From Albula goreensis (lineage: Eukaryota; Chordata; Actinopteri; Albuliformes; Albulidae), in NCBI GenBank assembly GCA_022829145.1, contig CM040746.1:39663212-39727211 (forward strand): a stretch of 64,000 bases of DNA. The letters run 5' to 3'. The notes under the pieces were generated by a model. That model saw only the letters and a program-made list of their open reading frames with translations, searched no databases and was not told the origin of the DNA. This document shows positions 47,317 through 60,660 of this stretch, piece by piece (the stretch's first letter is position 1; every line of letters begins with the position of its first letter). The position numbers and the translations under genes are program-made.

Positions 47317-47999
47317 TTCAGGCTGGATGCGATCAGGGCCAGGGCCCCTGGCACTCGCCCGTTGCCGTGGTTGACACATGGCGGTGCGGCGGTAGGGGAG
47401 GGGAGATTAGAGTGGCTTGTTTAGCGTTGTCCTGGCGGTAAGCAGCTTGGCCACACACTCGTGGTCATGCACACAGGCCCTGAGCTCAGGAGCACTCCTG
47501 TACCCTGCTACTCAGTTTAAATGAGACCTGGATAAAAAAAAAAAAATAAAACACTCTCTACTTATTATTCACATTATACAGTTGAGTAGTGTGTACTGTA
47601 TTCACATGGTGACCTGCCCTCCTGTTTTTCCTCCCTGTGGATGTGGTGACTGTTGCATGTCATATAGGCCATCGAAGGAACACAAAGTCAACAGATGATT
47701 GGCCCATGAAACTCACAGGCAGCCAATCAGCCAGGAGGGGTCGCTAGAGAGGGGTAATACTGTGTGATAAGAATAATGTAACCAGCTTTTTCCCCCAATG
47801 GCGAGGCTGAGATGGTTGTTGTCAGTTTGGACCTCAGGCCGCACAGTAGCTGGTAGTGAAGTAGCTAGGACTTCAGCACCAAGCTGTGGTGCCCAAACCT
47901 GCAACATAAACAGGCATTTTACTCTGTAAGCCATCCACAGATCCAACACTCTGCCATCTTAACATCATTTACGCATTGCATAAATAAATTGTTTCTGTT

Positions 48000-48310
48000 C
48001 CTCTCAGTGGTCCGAGGGCCTGTTGTAAGTCCAAGTCGAGCAGCAAGTTTAATATCCCTTATATACATATTAAGTTTTTATCAGGATTATCATGATATTA
48101 ATTTATCAGGGAATTATTGTTTGTTTGTCAATCAGTTGCTTGAAGGCATTCTAGAAGTGCATGGCTGTCTGCTGGTTTAATATCCGCTATGTACTGTGTC
48201 TGTAAGCTAATGATTTACCACACAATTATTGTGTTTTTTATTTTATCTCTCAGTGGCCTACAGTAAATGTATATTGGGCTGCTAGTTTAATATCCCTTAC
48301 TCTGTGGCTC
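48000..48310. repeat. Diverged tandem repeat, about 110-130 bp period, three copies
   Basis: GTTTAATATCC(C/G)(C/T)TA recurs near 48046, 48178 and 48289, and CTCTCAGTGG at 48001 and 48249. Confidence 0.4.
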
Positions 48311-48589
48311 TGCCTTTCTTCTCTCCTGATGTACATTCACACACTGGATCTTTTGTTTGACATGTATGCAATATGAGTAATCTTCTCAAGATGGACTGCT
48401 GAAACCATGTGGTCAATCTCCATGCCTTAATTTATTCTGTGTTTCTAAAATCTTTTTTTTTTAGCTGCATATTACTTTGTAGCATAGCCCAGTTTTGCAA
48501 AAAAATTAACATATTCATGGATCATGGTTGATAACAATGTATAAAACACTTTCTAATGTGTCTCACAGAGCAGCTGGTATGGTCACCAA

Positions 48590-48697
48590 TGAGTTTTACA
48601 TCCAAAGAACAGCTCATTGCATTGGCTGAGTTATCTCAGGTTTGAGGTTTACATCCGAAGAACAGTTTATTGCATTGGCTGAGTTATCTCAGGTTCC
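48590..48697. repeat. 54-bp tandem duplication
   Basis: TTTACATCC(A/G)AAGAACAG followed by ATTGCATTGGCTGAGTTATC-TCAGGTT occurs twice, about 54 bp apart, with few differences. Confidence 0.85.
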
Positions 48698-49630
48698 TAA
48701 TTTAATGCAGCATGTACAGTGCAGTTTGCTGTTTTCAGTACTTGTCAGGAAGCACTCATACATCTCTGGGTATTACGGTCTCCAGACCCGTATGCCCTTT
48801 CTGTATCGGGTCACATCCTGCCTCAGACAATATCACAGCAATAAAAGCATTACATGTCGCATTAGTTCCTACAAACGGCTGATTAGAATCTAATTTCATG
48901 CAGTGTGGTTCATAGACATGCATAAAATAATATTGGTTATATTGGGTCCTGTTAGGGTACATTTCACATGCATGACAAATGCATGTTCCATTGTAATAAA
49001 TACTGCAGAGCAATGCTGCCGTTGTCTCACCTTGGCACAGTCATCAGGGTAATGCAGGTGTGTGAATTGCTTCAGTCACTGGTCATATTCAGCCTCACCT
49101 TTCAGCAGCATTTTCTGACCTAGTTTAGTGCATTTATTAGCAATAATGTGTGGAAGTGCATGACATTGCATACACCTGATTGACCAAGGTTTTATGCTCC
49201 ACCCAACATGGCTTAAATGCTGTTTTTCTAACCATTCATTAAAAAATCATACCACCCATTGAACAGTTCCTGTAATATATTGTGGCCTTGAGCTAGTTTT
49301 TCTGTGGGTCTGTGTATCACTGAGCTGCTCAGTTTTCTCTAGATTCAATCAAATGCACTGATTTTTTTACAGGCTAATAAAATTTAACCAAAACAGACTT
49401 CATTACAGCATCGTTGTTTTGACTATTTGTTATAAGAGACTAAGGGCCTGATTCAATCAAATGCGCTGTCTCTTAGGTAATATGAAAGTCAATCAAAACA
49501 GACTAGACATATGCTGTTCTGCTTCTGAATGAAAAGAAAACATGCCCTTTGGAAGGTCTCCAATAAAATATAACATACTCAAAGAAATCTATGTTATCAT
49601 ATGAAGTCAGTTTTTTATTGAATTGCACAT

Positions 49631-49843
49631 GGCCGTAAAGAGACTAAGCATGCTTGTTTGAATCTAGCTGTAAAGAGACTAAGCGTGTTTGTTTGAATCT
49701 AGCCATAAAAAGACTAAGTGTGTTTGTTTGAATCTAGCTGTAAAGAGACTAAGCGTGTTTGTTTGAATCTAGCCATAAAAAGACTAAGTGTGTTTGCTTG
49801 AATCTAGCTGTAAAGAGACTAAGCGTGTTTGTTTGAATCTAGC
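49631..49843 (+). repeat. 35-bp tandem repeat, six copies, alternating two variants
   Basis: Unit GCYRTAAARAGACTAAGYGT followed by GTTTGTTTGAATCTA. From the second copy on, GCTGTAAAGAG and GCCATAAAAAG alternate, giving a 70-bp higher-order unit. The motif resembles the end of a dispersed element seen around 49340-49620 and 58610-58720 (minus). Confidence 0.9.
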
Positions 49844-50199
49844 CCTTACCCTTTGCCCATGTGTTGTGCTGTTTCTGCTGCCTGTGCTGAAGCAGCAGCC
49901 TGTCGCAGAGAGACAGGAAGTGGTGTCGATGTCAGCCGTGGGGGAGCAGTAATGGCCAGCTGATTAATCTCCCATCACCATTAAAATTTCATGACATCAG
50001 TGCCCTGAAAGGCCTCTCGCCTTTTAAGGGGCCCGTTATCCCCTCCGCTGTGATTGGACAATGGCAAACCCCCCTATGACCTCACAATGTGTGTGATCAG
50101 CACCCTGTGGCCATTTTTTGTAGTTTTTTTCTGTTCAAAATTGCAACTTATTACAATTTAAGTTAGTTTTTAAATTATTCTTATTATTTCATTGTTACT

Positions 50200-50500
50200 T
50201 TTTTTTTTAAGTTTATTTAACCACGTCAGTCAAATGAAAAGTCATTTCTCATTTGCAGAGTCACCCTTTGAGTCAGCATGGTTAGAAATGTGTGGCTAAT
50301 CAAATCTATGGGGTGATAATTAAGTGACCAGATGTACACAGAGAGCTTTTGTGTGGTGTTGACCAGAGCAACACAGGTCAACTCCCCTACTGTTTCTGAA
50401 AGTGCGTTTGGGATCTTTTATTAGCACTGGGAATCAGGTCTCATCTGAAGGGTGGCACCCTCTGCAGCACAGTATCCCCATCACAATGAGTATCCTCACT
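50200..50500 (-). mobile_element. Dispersed fish SINE/LINE-type repeat, minus-strand copy
   Basis: On the minus strand: GATGGGGATACTGTGCTGCA, GATGAGACCTGATTCCC, then ACTCTGCAAATGAGAAATGA near the end. Same family as 23990-24400, diverged. Confidence 0.5.
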
Positions 50501-50950
50501 GTTCCTCTTCCTCTTTCAACACTTTCTCCATTTTGAGATAGAGGACAGGCTTGGTAGAGAAGCCTAAGAACATTGTCTGTTCAAATTAAGTGCCCTTGGT
50601 TGAAGCTGCTCCTCAGCCTGTCAGTGAATCAGCAGTTTTGTTTGACGTTGTTTTATGCCACCGGGACATTTGACAGTACATCACCTGGACATCCTCATCT
50701 GTCACTGGTTTACTCAGGTGCCATCTGGTCCTTCCGCCTCAGCACAGGGACATTGTGTCTCTTCCCTCGGCAGCGACTGCTGTGAATGAGGAATATTTTT
50801 AACCCTGTGGGCTGACATGGATATATCCAGAGGAGTCTGATTCACAGGGGCCCCGATCATAAAGGAAGCTATGCGGCATTTTGTGAAATATGAGAATAAA
50901 ACACACCCTTAATACTGTACATAATACCCGTGTGCTGCACCTCCATGCCA

Positions 50951-51893
50951 GATCACACTGGGCACGCTCCCTGATCACACTGGGCACGCCCCTGATCACA
51001 CTGGGCACGCCCCTGATCACACTGGGCACGCTCCCTGATCACACTGGGCACGCTCCCTGATCACACTGGGCACGCTCCCTGATAACACTGGGCACGCTCC
51101 CTGATAACACTGGGCACGCTCCCTGATCACACTGGGCACGCTCCCTGATCACACTGGGCACGCTCCTGATCACACTGGGCACGCTCCTGATCACACTGGG
51201 CACGCTCCTGATCACACTGGGCACGCTCCTGATCACACTGGGCACGCTCCTGATCACACTGGGCACGCTCCACTGATCACACTGGGCACGCTCCTGATCA
51301 CACTGGGCACGCTCCCCTGATCCCTGATCACACTGGGCACGCTCACGCTGATCACACTGGGCACGCTCCTGATCACACTGGGCACGCTCCCTGATCACAC
51401 TGGGCACGCTCCCTGATCACACTGGGCACGCTCCCTGATCACACTGGGCACGCTCCCTGATCACACTGGGCACGCTCCCTGATAACACTGGGCACGCTCC
51501 CTGATCACACTGGGCACGCTCCCTGATCACACTGGGCACGCTCCCTGATCACACTGGGCACGCTCCCTGATCACACTGGGCACGCTCCCTGATCACACTG
51601 GGCACGCTCCCTGATCACACTGGGCACGCTCCCTGATCACACTGGGCACGCTCCCTGATCACACTGGGCACGCTCCATCACACTGGGCACGCTCCTGATC
51701 ACACTGGGCACGCTCCTGATCACACTGGGGACGCTCCCTGATCACACTGGGCACGCTCCCTGATCACACTGGGCACGCTCCCTGATCACACTGGGCACGC
51801 TCCCTGATCACACTGGGCACGCTCCCTGATCACACTGGGCACGCTCCCTGATAACACTGGGCACGCTCCCTGATCACACTGGGCAAGCTCCCT
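50951..51893 (+). repeat. 22-bp minisatellite, about 43 copies
   Basis: Unit CTGATCACACTGGGCACGCT+CC, mostly 21-22 bp, with rarer variants (GATAACAC, an inserted CCCCTGATC and others). Intronic in dock9. Confidence 0.97.
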
Positions 51894-52166
51894 GATGTCA
51901 CGCTTTTATTACCCACTGTTTCTGTACCAGCTTTCTGCAGCGTCACAGGGGAGCCTGAGAGAAGTCCTCATCATCTCTCTCTCTCTCTCTCTTCTCCCCA
52001 TCTCTCAAAGCTCTTGCTTTTTGATTTTTTGTTTTCCAGTGATGGGTTTGGGGTGTTGGATGTTTTTTGTGGGTGCTGATGTGTTCTGGTTTTTGGGTTT
52101 ATAGAATGGCTGTTTTGAGTTCTGTGATATGTGTGTTTTAATTTCTTAATAAAGGTGCATGAAAAC

Positions 52167-52392
52167 TCTCTCTCTCTCTCCCTCCCTCTCTCTCTCTGTC
52201 CCCATCTCCCTCCCTTTCTTTCTCTCTCGCTCTGTCTCTTCTTCTCTTTCTCCCTCCATCTCTCTCTGTCTCTCTGTCCCCCCTCCTCTCCTCTCTCTCT
52301 CTCTCTGTCCCAGTCTCCCTCCCTTTCTTTCTCTCTCGCTCTGTCTCTTCTTCTCTTTCTCCCCCTCTCTCCCCCTCTCTCTCTCCATTCTC
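52167..52392. repeat. CT-rich tract with duplicated block
   Basis: About 225 bases of CT/CCT/TGTC repeats. The block TCTCCCTCCCTTTCTTTCTC occurs twice, about 109 bp apart. Confidence 0.9.
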
Positions 52393-53062
52393 TCACTTCT
52401 TCTTTTCCACTTATGAATTAAATATATCATATCCAAATGTAGTGAATTTGTTCCAGTTTTTTAGTTTACATAGTTACAGTTGTGGCAACCAGCTCAAGCA
52501 TTGTTTAAAAAATGAAGTATAATCCAGCTTGAACATTTTTAGAGGGAGGGGGGAAGGGGGGGGGTGAGGGTTTTGGCTAACTGTGCCAACAGACACTGTG
52601 AGGAAAAATCTTTGCGCGCGAGCACATGCTAAAAACACATGCTGCAGACTGAGCGGGGCCTTGTCAGTCGATTCGCAGCACGGGGGAGGGGGGTTAACGT
52701 AGCGACCTAGGGCCTGGGGGGCTCGTTGAATTGATTTATGATAGTTTGACCTCTGAGAGGTCAGTGCTGAGAGCAGCATTGTTCCGCATGTTTCTGCTGC
52801 ATTATGTAAGGGGCTGTGACCTGGCACCACTGCGTCACGGCCTGCCACCCCAGCTCCGGAGCGATGGGTCAGCGTGCGCGCGCACACACACACACACTCA
52901 CACACACACACACACACACACAGGCTCCGCTCCACAGCACAAAGGCCCATTGATCAGCTGGAGATTAGGCCGGCCGTGTCACTGCCATGGACTGACCGAT
53001 GCGGTTTCTGGCCAATAACAGGAGTGATGGAGTAAATAAGGCTGTTTAAGGGGGAAAACACG

Positions 53063-53205
53063 CATATGATATATATGTACATATGCATATGTGTGTATGT
53101 CTATGTGTATGATATATATGTACATATGCATGTGTGTGTATGTCTATGTGTATGATATATATGTACATATGCATGTGTGTGTATGTGTATGTCTATGTGT
53201 ACGTA
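53063..53205. repeat. About 56-bp AT/TG tandem repeat, three copies
   Basis: GATATATATGTACATATGCAT followed by GTGTGTATGTCTATGTGTAT, repeated about 50-60 bp apart. The core is rich in alternating purine-pyrimidine and self-complementary. Confidence 0.85.
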
Positions 53206-55795
53206 CTGGGAGGCTTAGAGGCTAACCCTTCATTTATTCAATTTCCAGTCAAAACGGCAATCATGTGAAAATTATTCTTTTTTTTCTGTCAAATAAAATG
53301 CAGGAAACCTATTCGTAAGATTGGCCACATAATATGTAACACTATTTAACATCGTGAGACAGCAAACGATTATTAATGAAAGGGTGGTCTCTGACGTTTG
53401 CGCCATGCTGTATATGCAAATACCTGTGTATGTGTGTATGCAGGAGAGAGGGCACACCGCTGTGTCTTAGCCTCATTTGTTAGGCCTGTAAGTGAGACAT
53501 GCCATGGCTAATTTCTCACTCTGATGTGGCAAAACGCTGCCCGCTTCCAAAGATGTTCTTCGCTAATAAACCGGTGGTCAATTACTCCTTCTAATGAAAA
53601 CCCCGGCTGAGTGGACCTACATGAAATGATGATCTGCCTAAGCGAACAGAATCCCCCGTCAGCAATCTGCTGGCACCAGTCCTGCTGCACGCAACCTGGG
53701 CCAGAAGAATGAATGTGTACTCTGAAAGGCCATGGGAAAATTTGAATCCTTAATATCTCAAATGCAAATGTTATATGGCAGGTCTCTGCAAGGCAATTGA
53801 TAATGGTATATTTATGTATGAGTTGGAGAAAGTGAGTCCTGTTGTGACTGTAATAGGTACAGGCAGGTGACTGGTGACTTAGGTACGGACAGGTGACAGG
53901 TGAGTTCTCTGCTGTCCCTGACTCGGTCACATGCAATCTGCTACTGAGTGCTCATCCTGAAAAGGAGCCAATGGCAGCGTCCGCAGCAGCTGGTGAGGCT
54001 GGCCAATCAGTGGATGCCTGTGGAGTTTAAACAGCCACGCCCACATAGATGAGCATGCCCCCTCCCGCCCCCCAGTCTGGACTCAGAGCCCACTGGGGAA
54101 ACACCTGCAAACTCCCCACAGGGGGGGACTGCTGAAGTGGGGGGGGAGGGGGAGATAGCCATTCCATGTGACATGCAGCCATTAAGCTTTAAATAGGCGG
54201 GGCAGGGTTGGGGGGGGCAGAAAAAATCTATTAGTTCCTTAACAATAAGATAGCGCTGTCACTGCTGACATATATTCATTATGTATTTTAAATAGTCTTT
54301 ATAAAATATAATCAACATGTGCACTGTATGTGCATTCAGTTCAATTTTTTATACAGTATATATAAAATTACTTAATTTAACCATCCAATTCTCTGCCACT
54401 ATACAGGTACAACCAGGGTTTAAGAGTCACTGATAAACCGCTCCATTCAGGGTCTGTACTGTTTTTCTTGGTACTCACAGAGAGACCATGCTTTTCTCTG
54501 ATGTTTTTATATATATTTCTATGATCAAATCAGATACTATGGAAAAAAACAGAATATAATTGATTGATATTTTCAGTCACTGAGGAAAATGAATAATGCC
54601 ATGAATTAATTTAATGTTTTTTTCTGAATTAATGTTCTTTGTTTCTGTTTGTCTGCTGATCTAAGATTTGCAGTTAATGGAGAAAATCACATGTATTGTG
54701 GGCACAAACTACAAATGCAAAACTGGATGAGAGTCTTGAGTAACAAGCACAACACTTTGAACGAGAATGTGTTCACCTTTGCGCTTCCAGCTCTACATCC
54801 TCTGTAGTGGTCTCCAAACAGGAAGCGCCCATGACTTCCTGCCTCTAGTCAGTGGGCCGAAGCAGTATTCCAGGGAACGCAGGCGTTTCCTGAAACAGGA
54901 TTGGTGATGGGTGAATGACTAACTCGCTGTGATGATGTTGGCAGTTTGTAAAACAGAAGAGGAGGTCACAGCAACAGGGGCCTGGAAGGCAGATTGTGTA
55001 TTTTGGTGTTTGCGAGGACTGGATAATGTTTTGGAACTTGCCTAAACGTTGGCACCACTGCTTTCAGCTTTAAATTATGCACAAAATGGTGTCATCTTCT
55101 TTAGTGGACCCACTTGCGTTGGTTTCTGGTAACCAAATAAATAAGATACTGTACCGTTTGTTTTGCTAATGTTTTCATTTGGCCAGAAGACTTGATTCAG
55201 CAGGGTGGTACACTTGTGAAACAAGAAGAAGAAAACATTCTTTTGAGAATCGAATTATGATGCCGCCGGGATGTTTGACATTTTATCTGTTTTGGTGGCA
55301 TATCTGGCGATTTTACAGAGGACACGCTGTTTTGATTTCATGTTGTTGTTAACTTTATAAATGCTAATATCAGAGACAGACGATGACCGCAAGCAGCTGG
55401 CTGTGAGAATGAAACTGAAAAGCTAATACCAGTATGATTCCTCTTTTGGGCTTATTCTAATCCATCATTGTGATGAGTCTGGCTGTGATAAATATATCAG
55501 ATGTGATTGTGTAACAGTAGAATCCAACATGGTTTTAATAAGATGGAAAGTAGTTTCACTCTCTCTGAGTTGGACTCCTCAAATTCAGCACACTTACTCA
55601 GAACCTCTCATTGGACGAAGCTGGAGGGGGTGTGTTTAACAACCTGAAGCAAAACTTTTAACCAATAGCTGACGTTTTCTGCTGTAACGCATGCAACTAC
55701 CAGAAATAAATGATATTGTGCTGCTGAAAGTTGACTCCAGAAAATGTGCTAATAATTGCGATATAAAGTTACTTTTGATATGTTTATCATAGTGA

Positions 55796-56066
55796 TGTTG
55801 GTTGTGTGCATGAGTATGTGTCTGTGTAAGTTTGTGTGTGTGAGAGTCTGTGTCTGTGCTTGCGTGCGTGCGTGTGTATGTATGAGTGTATGTGTGCATA
55901 CGTGCATGCGTGTGCACGCGTGTGTGTGTCTGTGCGTGCATGCATGCTTGCATTTGTGTGTATGTTTGTGTGTTTGCGTGTGCATGTGTGTGTGTCTGTG
56001 CATGCTTGCGTTTGTGTGTATGTTTGTGTGTCTGCGTGTGCATGTGTGTGTCTGTGTGCATGATGT
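55796..56066. repeat. TG-rich tract with degenerate minisatellite
   Basis: About 270 bases of TG, GCATGCG and GTATGTTTG patterns, with a duplicated CTTGC(A/G)TTTGTGTGTATG block. Confidence 0.9.
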
Positions 56067-57408
56067 TTGCTCTCTGCGTGCCGTCACATGGGTTTTCCCC
56101 CTTTGTCTTACACCACCACAGCTGTTATCCGCATCCTTACAGTGAACACACGGCACTGAAGGATCGCTGAGCCGTTATGCATTCTGATGGACTGGAATGA
56201 CTGTCTGTAAAAAGTGTGCCTCCAGGCTCAGAAATGTAATATCTAGTCATGCCCATGCTGGATCTGGAGCTAGCCTGGGGTCCTGTCGGGGCTTGTGGCT
56301 GCCGTGTAATCAGTGTGGTTAGCTTTAGCTTTCTCACGGAGCGGAATGCTCCGCCCCACACAGGTGAGATGTTACATTTTGGTTCTCTCTCATCAGTGTG
56401 GTGAATTCCTGAAAGCACATGTTGAGGGTGGCTGTCGTCGTTTGACCCCCCCACACCAAAAACCCCCACCCCACCCGCGCCATGACAATATAACACCATT
56501 GCTCTGACAGGCTGCCATTTGTAAAATGGAGACAAGCCTTATTTTCAGCCATTAACTAGACTTGAGACTTCATTTCATCCAATCAACTGCTACTCTTAAA
56601 ATAAGAGGAGTCTTAATTTCAATCAGTCGCTGTCATTTTTCCCCCATTTCAGTTCCTCTAACACAGCCGCTTCGGGTGTCTGAGGAAGCGCTGTTCTGGG
56701 AGGAATTCCTGTCCCCCTCTAGAGGTCTAGGGGAAAAAGAACAGAATGAGTTTTCAGGCTACGGGGAACATCTGGCCTGTAAATGGAAAAAAAGAAACAT
56801 TTCTGTCATCAAAACATTTTTTGAAAGATAAAACCATCTCCACAAAAAATATAAAATTGATTGAGCTGTGCGTTGTCACTCCAGTCAGAGGTTAAAGAGA
56901 AGCCAAACATCTGTCACCTTTCCTTTTATTAATTTTTCCTCATAAAAATCTCTTTGGATTCAGTGTGGAAATGTCTTGCCTCTGTTTTCTGGTATGTTCA
57001 ACCGTAATGTTCTGGGAAGCAAAAAGTGTTAGCTGGAGGAGCGATGCAGGGGTTCGCTCCAGCCGAACTGCATTCTGAAACTGCGGCCATCTTGCGTTGC
57101 GATGCCTCCCCTTTGGTTTTCAGCCTCGTCAGCCAGGATCCGTATAGTGCCCCGGCCTCCTGTTGCTTTATCGTCCATCCCCGAGGAAACGCTGTGTGTT
57201 TATTAATGAGTCCACTATGGGCAGGCTCTCACATGGCCTGGACATTCATTAAGCAGGAAGTGAAGCGGGAAAGCGTTACGCTGGCTGGGCTGGCTGGGCT
57301 GCACCTGGGGGGGGGGGGTGGTCAGTGTCAATATATGGACCCATAAACGCAGCTTGGCTGCTGATTGGCTAGCTACAGGATGAGACTGGCTGAGAGGTTT
57401 TTGGAGCT

Positions 57409-57500
57409 CTGTGTGTGTGTGTGTGTGTGTGAGTGAGTGTGTGTGTGAGTGTGTGTGTGTGTGAGTGTATGTGTGTGAGTGTGCATGTGTGTATGTGTGG
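57409..57500. repeat. (GT)n tract
   Basis: GT repeats with GA interruptions, directly upstream of a SINE tail. Confidence 0.9.
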
Positions 57501-57530
57501 AGGAGGGTGGTGCCTCACATGCTTCCCCAC

Positions 57531-57605
57531 ACTTTGAGTTGTAAGTCGCTCTGGATAGGAGCATCTGCAAAATTACTGTAATGTAATGTAATGTTATGTA
57601 ATGTT
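57531..57605 (+). mobile_element. SINE 3' tail with (TGTAA)n
   Basis: GTAAGTCGCTCTGGATAGGA, then GCATCTGCAAAATTACTG and several TGTAATG copies. Tail-only fragment of the 3571-3776 type. Confidence 0.6.
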
Positions 57606-58769
57606 ACGTATTCATACTCGTGTCAGCCAGGCAGAGCAGGGTTACTGGGATATTGTCATGCCTTCATTTGGTGGTCCCCCCCCCCCACCTCCCTATCAAA
57701 ATGTTTTTGGCCAGCCCCAATTTTCATTTAAATAAGGTGCTCAGGAGAACAAACCATATCAAATAAGCTTTTTACTCCAAAAAATCTGAAATGTCACCAA
57801 TTTTTCACCCCTGTGTAGGCCGCCTCTGCCATAATTTCAGTAACCGTTAGAAACTGTCTGAGTGCCCATCATGGCTGAAATCTGAGCAAAACACAGAGAG
57901 GGTCTTGCCAGAATCACCCGTTTCATTTCTGTCCCCTTCGGCAGCATTCTTCTGCATTTTGAAGCCCTGCCAAGTCTCCAGTGTTGTTCTTCCGCTTTCT
58001 GCTCGTGAGCGCGATATTTTCCCTCTCTTGCCCTTTCACTTTGGAATACTAATCTCTGTAGTCTCAGAACTGTGATTCAACACGTTACAATCATATCTTT
58101 CCCTACAGACAGCTAACACCTTTCGCATGAATGGTTGTGCCGCCTCACAGTCTCTGTGCTCAGGACCTGGGGAAAGCCTCAGCTCATTATATGTTTCAGA
58201 CCCTGAAGAAAAACGATTCTTACAAAATAATTCCAGTTTCAAACAATCAGAAAAATTGGGTAACTGGCTTGGAGAAAATCACCCTGGTGATCCTGCACAT
58301 GAAGAGACATGCACTGAATGCTTCTCAGGTTATGAACATGAATATAAAAACGGTCTAATGAAGACCGTAACAAGACTTATTTTTCACTCAGGAATTCCTT
58401 CCCCTCTGTTGCTGCCAGATTCAATAGGTTGAGTCTTTCGGTTATTGCTGACATGTCTGTCTGGATAAATGCAACACAGCATACTTTTTTTCACCTGTAG
58501 GAGCCAGCCCAGAAGCTTGGACAATTCAGGATTTATTCTCCTTCTCTCCTTCAGGAAATTTCCTGCATTCTTTACCAGCCCCCCCCTGCGGGCCTGCAGA
58601 AACCAGACAGACGCTGAGACCCAATCAGACTTAGTCTCTTTAAGGGTGGATGCAATTCAATCAGAATGGACTTTATCGTTTTTTAAGGAAAAGAATGCAT
58701 TCCAAAGGACATGTTTCCACATCTTCAATAAAATAGAAAATAAAGAAATGTATGTTGTGATGTTTAGCC

Positions 58770-59110
58770 TGTTTTGATCTAATTGTGTATTTATTGGGTC
58801 CCACCAGAATTTCCGTTTCCTCCATTTACCCACAAGCTGCAGAGTATCCAGCAGTGCATCCAGCCATGACTTGAACACACTAAGGCTATCTCCCTCCACT
58901 ACATGGTCTGGCAACCTGTTCCAAGTACTGATTATTACTGGATATCCTGCTCAGCCTTTAGCTCGTTAAAGTTGATGGCTGTTCATGACCAGTGGTAGCC
59001 CTGTCTTCTAATTTCCCAGAATGCCCCGATGTTTAACCTTAAAAACTCATTACCCTAAATTATACTCTGGGATTGTAAAGCATACCCTCAATTCAGGCTG
59101 AAACACCTTG
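58770..59110 (-). mobile_element. Possible decayed LINE/dispersed repeat fragment
   Basis: GCATCCAGCCATGACTTGAA, CCACTACATGGTCTGGCAAC and CTGTTCCAAGTACTGA recall a widespread vertebrate repeat tail. The family was not identified. Confidence 0.3.
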
Positions 59111-60559
59111 ATCTGGCAACCCTGCCTGCTGGCCTCCTTTGAGATTAGGAGCCATAAATAAACTCTACACAGTTTTCTGCAATTATTAGGAGAGCGCTCG
59201 TGTGCTTTTCTCCCTTTGGATATACAGCACTCCTTCCGTCTGTCTGTCACTCAACCCCATTTTGAGGAGTCTGAGGCTGAGAATAGCTCCATCTGATTCT
59301 CACGAGCCTGTCGAATCTCTCTGCTGGCAGTTTTGTTAGCGGCTGCCGCACAGGGCTAACATTGTCATCCCGCCGTCAGGGACCTTTCGGTCTCTCCTCC
59401 AGGTGCTCACTCATGCAGACAGATCACCTGGTGTGCTGTAACTCCTCAGGAAGACAATGAGCTCCTGTCGTACCTCTCTCACAAATCCCGCCTGCAGTAA
59501 AAGGTCTGGTTTCACCTGGCGTAAGGTCGCCTGCTTTTTAAGTTCTGCTCGTCTGCCATGGCTTTGGATATACAGGTTTCTTTATTTTAAAGAGCTTGAT
59601 CTTTTTTTGAGGCTGTAGAACTGAAGAGCCCAGCATTTTTTATTAGTAATATGTGTATTTAATTGGGAAATTGCAAAAAGCATTGCTGCAAACTTAAAAA
59701 TAAGTGTTATATTCCCTTAAATTCAAAAATTCCAGAAACTGTTCCCAGTTAAACACATGGAACTGAAATGAATTTAAAATAGAACAGGTATCCATCATCC
59801 ATAAGATTTTCACTTATGAAAATTGTATTTGTTTATTTGTGTAATGCAGTGATATTATGAACTATGCTGAACTCTACTAAAGATTAATTCATGGATTTTG
59901 TGTTTTGCTTGACCCTTTAACTTGGGGTACTTGTTCACATCAGGGTGAGGTGTCCCTGCTCTGCTGTTTAACGGGGCAGCTTTAGGCCCGAGTCAGAGCT
60001 TCCTGCTGCATAACAGTGAAATGGCTGTTCTGACATGGAAATAGAACTCTAACCGTAGTTACTGTACATTCTGGAGATCAGCCAATCAGATCTGGACAGA
60101 TGTCAAGGCAGATGTTCAGACTACCTTGGATCAGTCCTGGCCATGCCTGGGGTCTGGCAGCTTAGATATTGGTTTGACACTGAGAGGGAGATTCACAGCA
60201 GCCTGAGGTATTTCACACACAGCCTCCTCTCAGTGTGGTTTATGTGTGAATCACTGGTTGGAAATGGAGCCTGCAGTGCAGACCAATGTTCAGGGAGGTG
60301 ACATGATTGGTTGCATCAATGGAAAGTGGGTGGGTCTCTCTCTCTGAACTGTAATTTTTCACCAGGCTTAGAGTGGAGCCGGAAAGGTATTAGCTAAGGC
60401 GCACCTACCCTTCTGGTGTGAATGAGTTAGCCTGTATTGCTAACGGTATACTCACTTCATCGACAGCCTGTTTTCTGGCCATTCATTGTAGCCATGATAA
60501 CTAGGGATGGGAGAATGTGATTGGATGCAAGATAGACCAGGCTAACACCACCTGACTAA

Positions 60560-60660
60560 GATGAGCCAATCATTGTCTTTTGTTGAGGAGAGAAAAAAAA
60601 CCCTTTTTCAGGTGATAAAACTCAATGATTGACAGCTCACTGTAGCCCCACCCATTATGG
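60560..60660 (-). repeat. Dispersed repeat, GGGCGGAGCTAC family, copy 4 (minus)
   Basis: On the minus strand: GGGTGGGGCTACAGTGAGCT, TCAATCATTGAG, TTTTTTTTCTCTCCTCA, GATTGGCTCA. Same block order as the other three copies. Confidence 0.5.
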
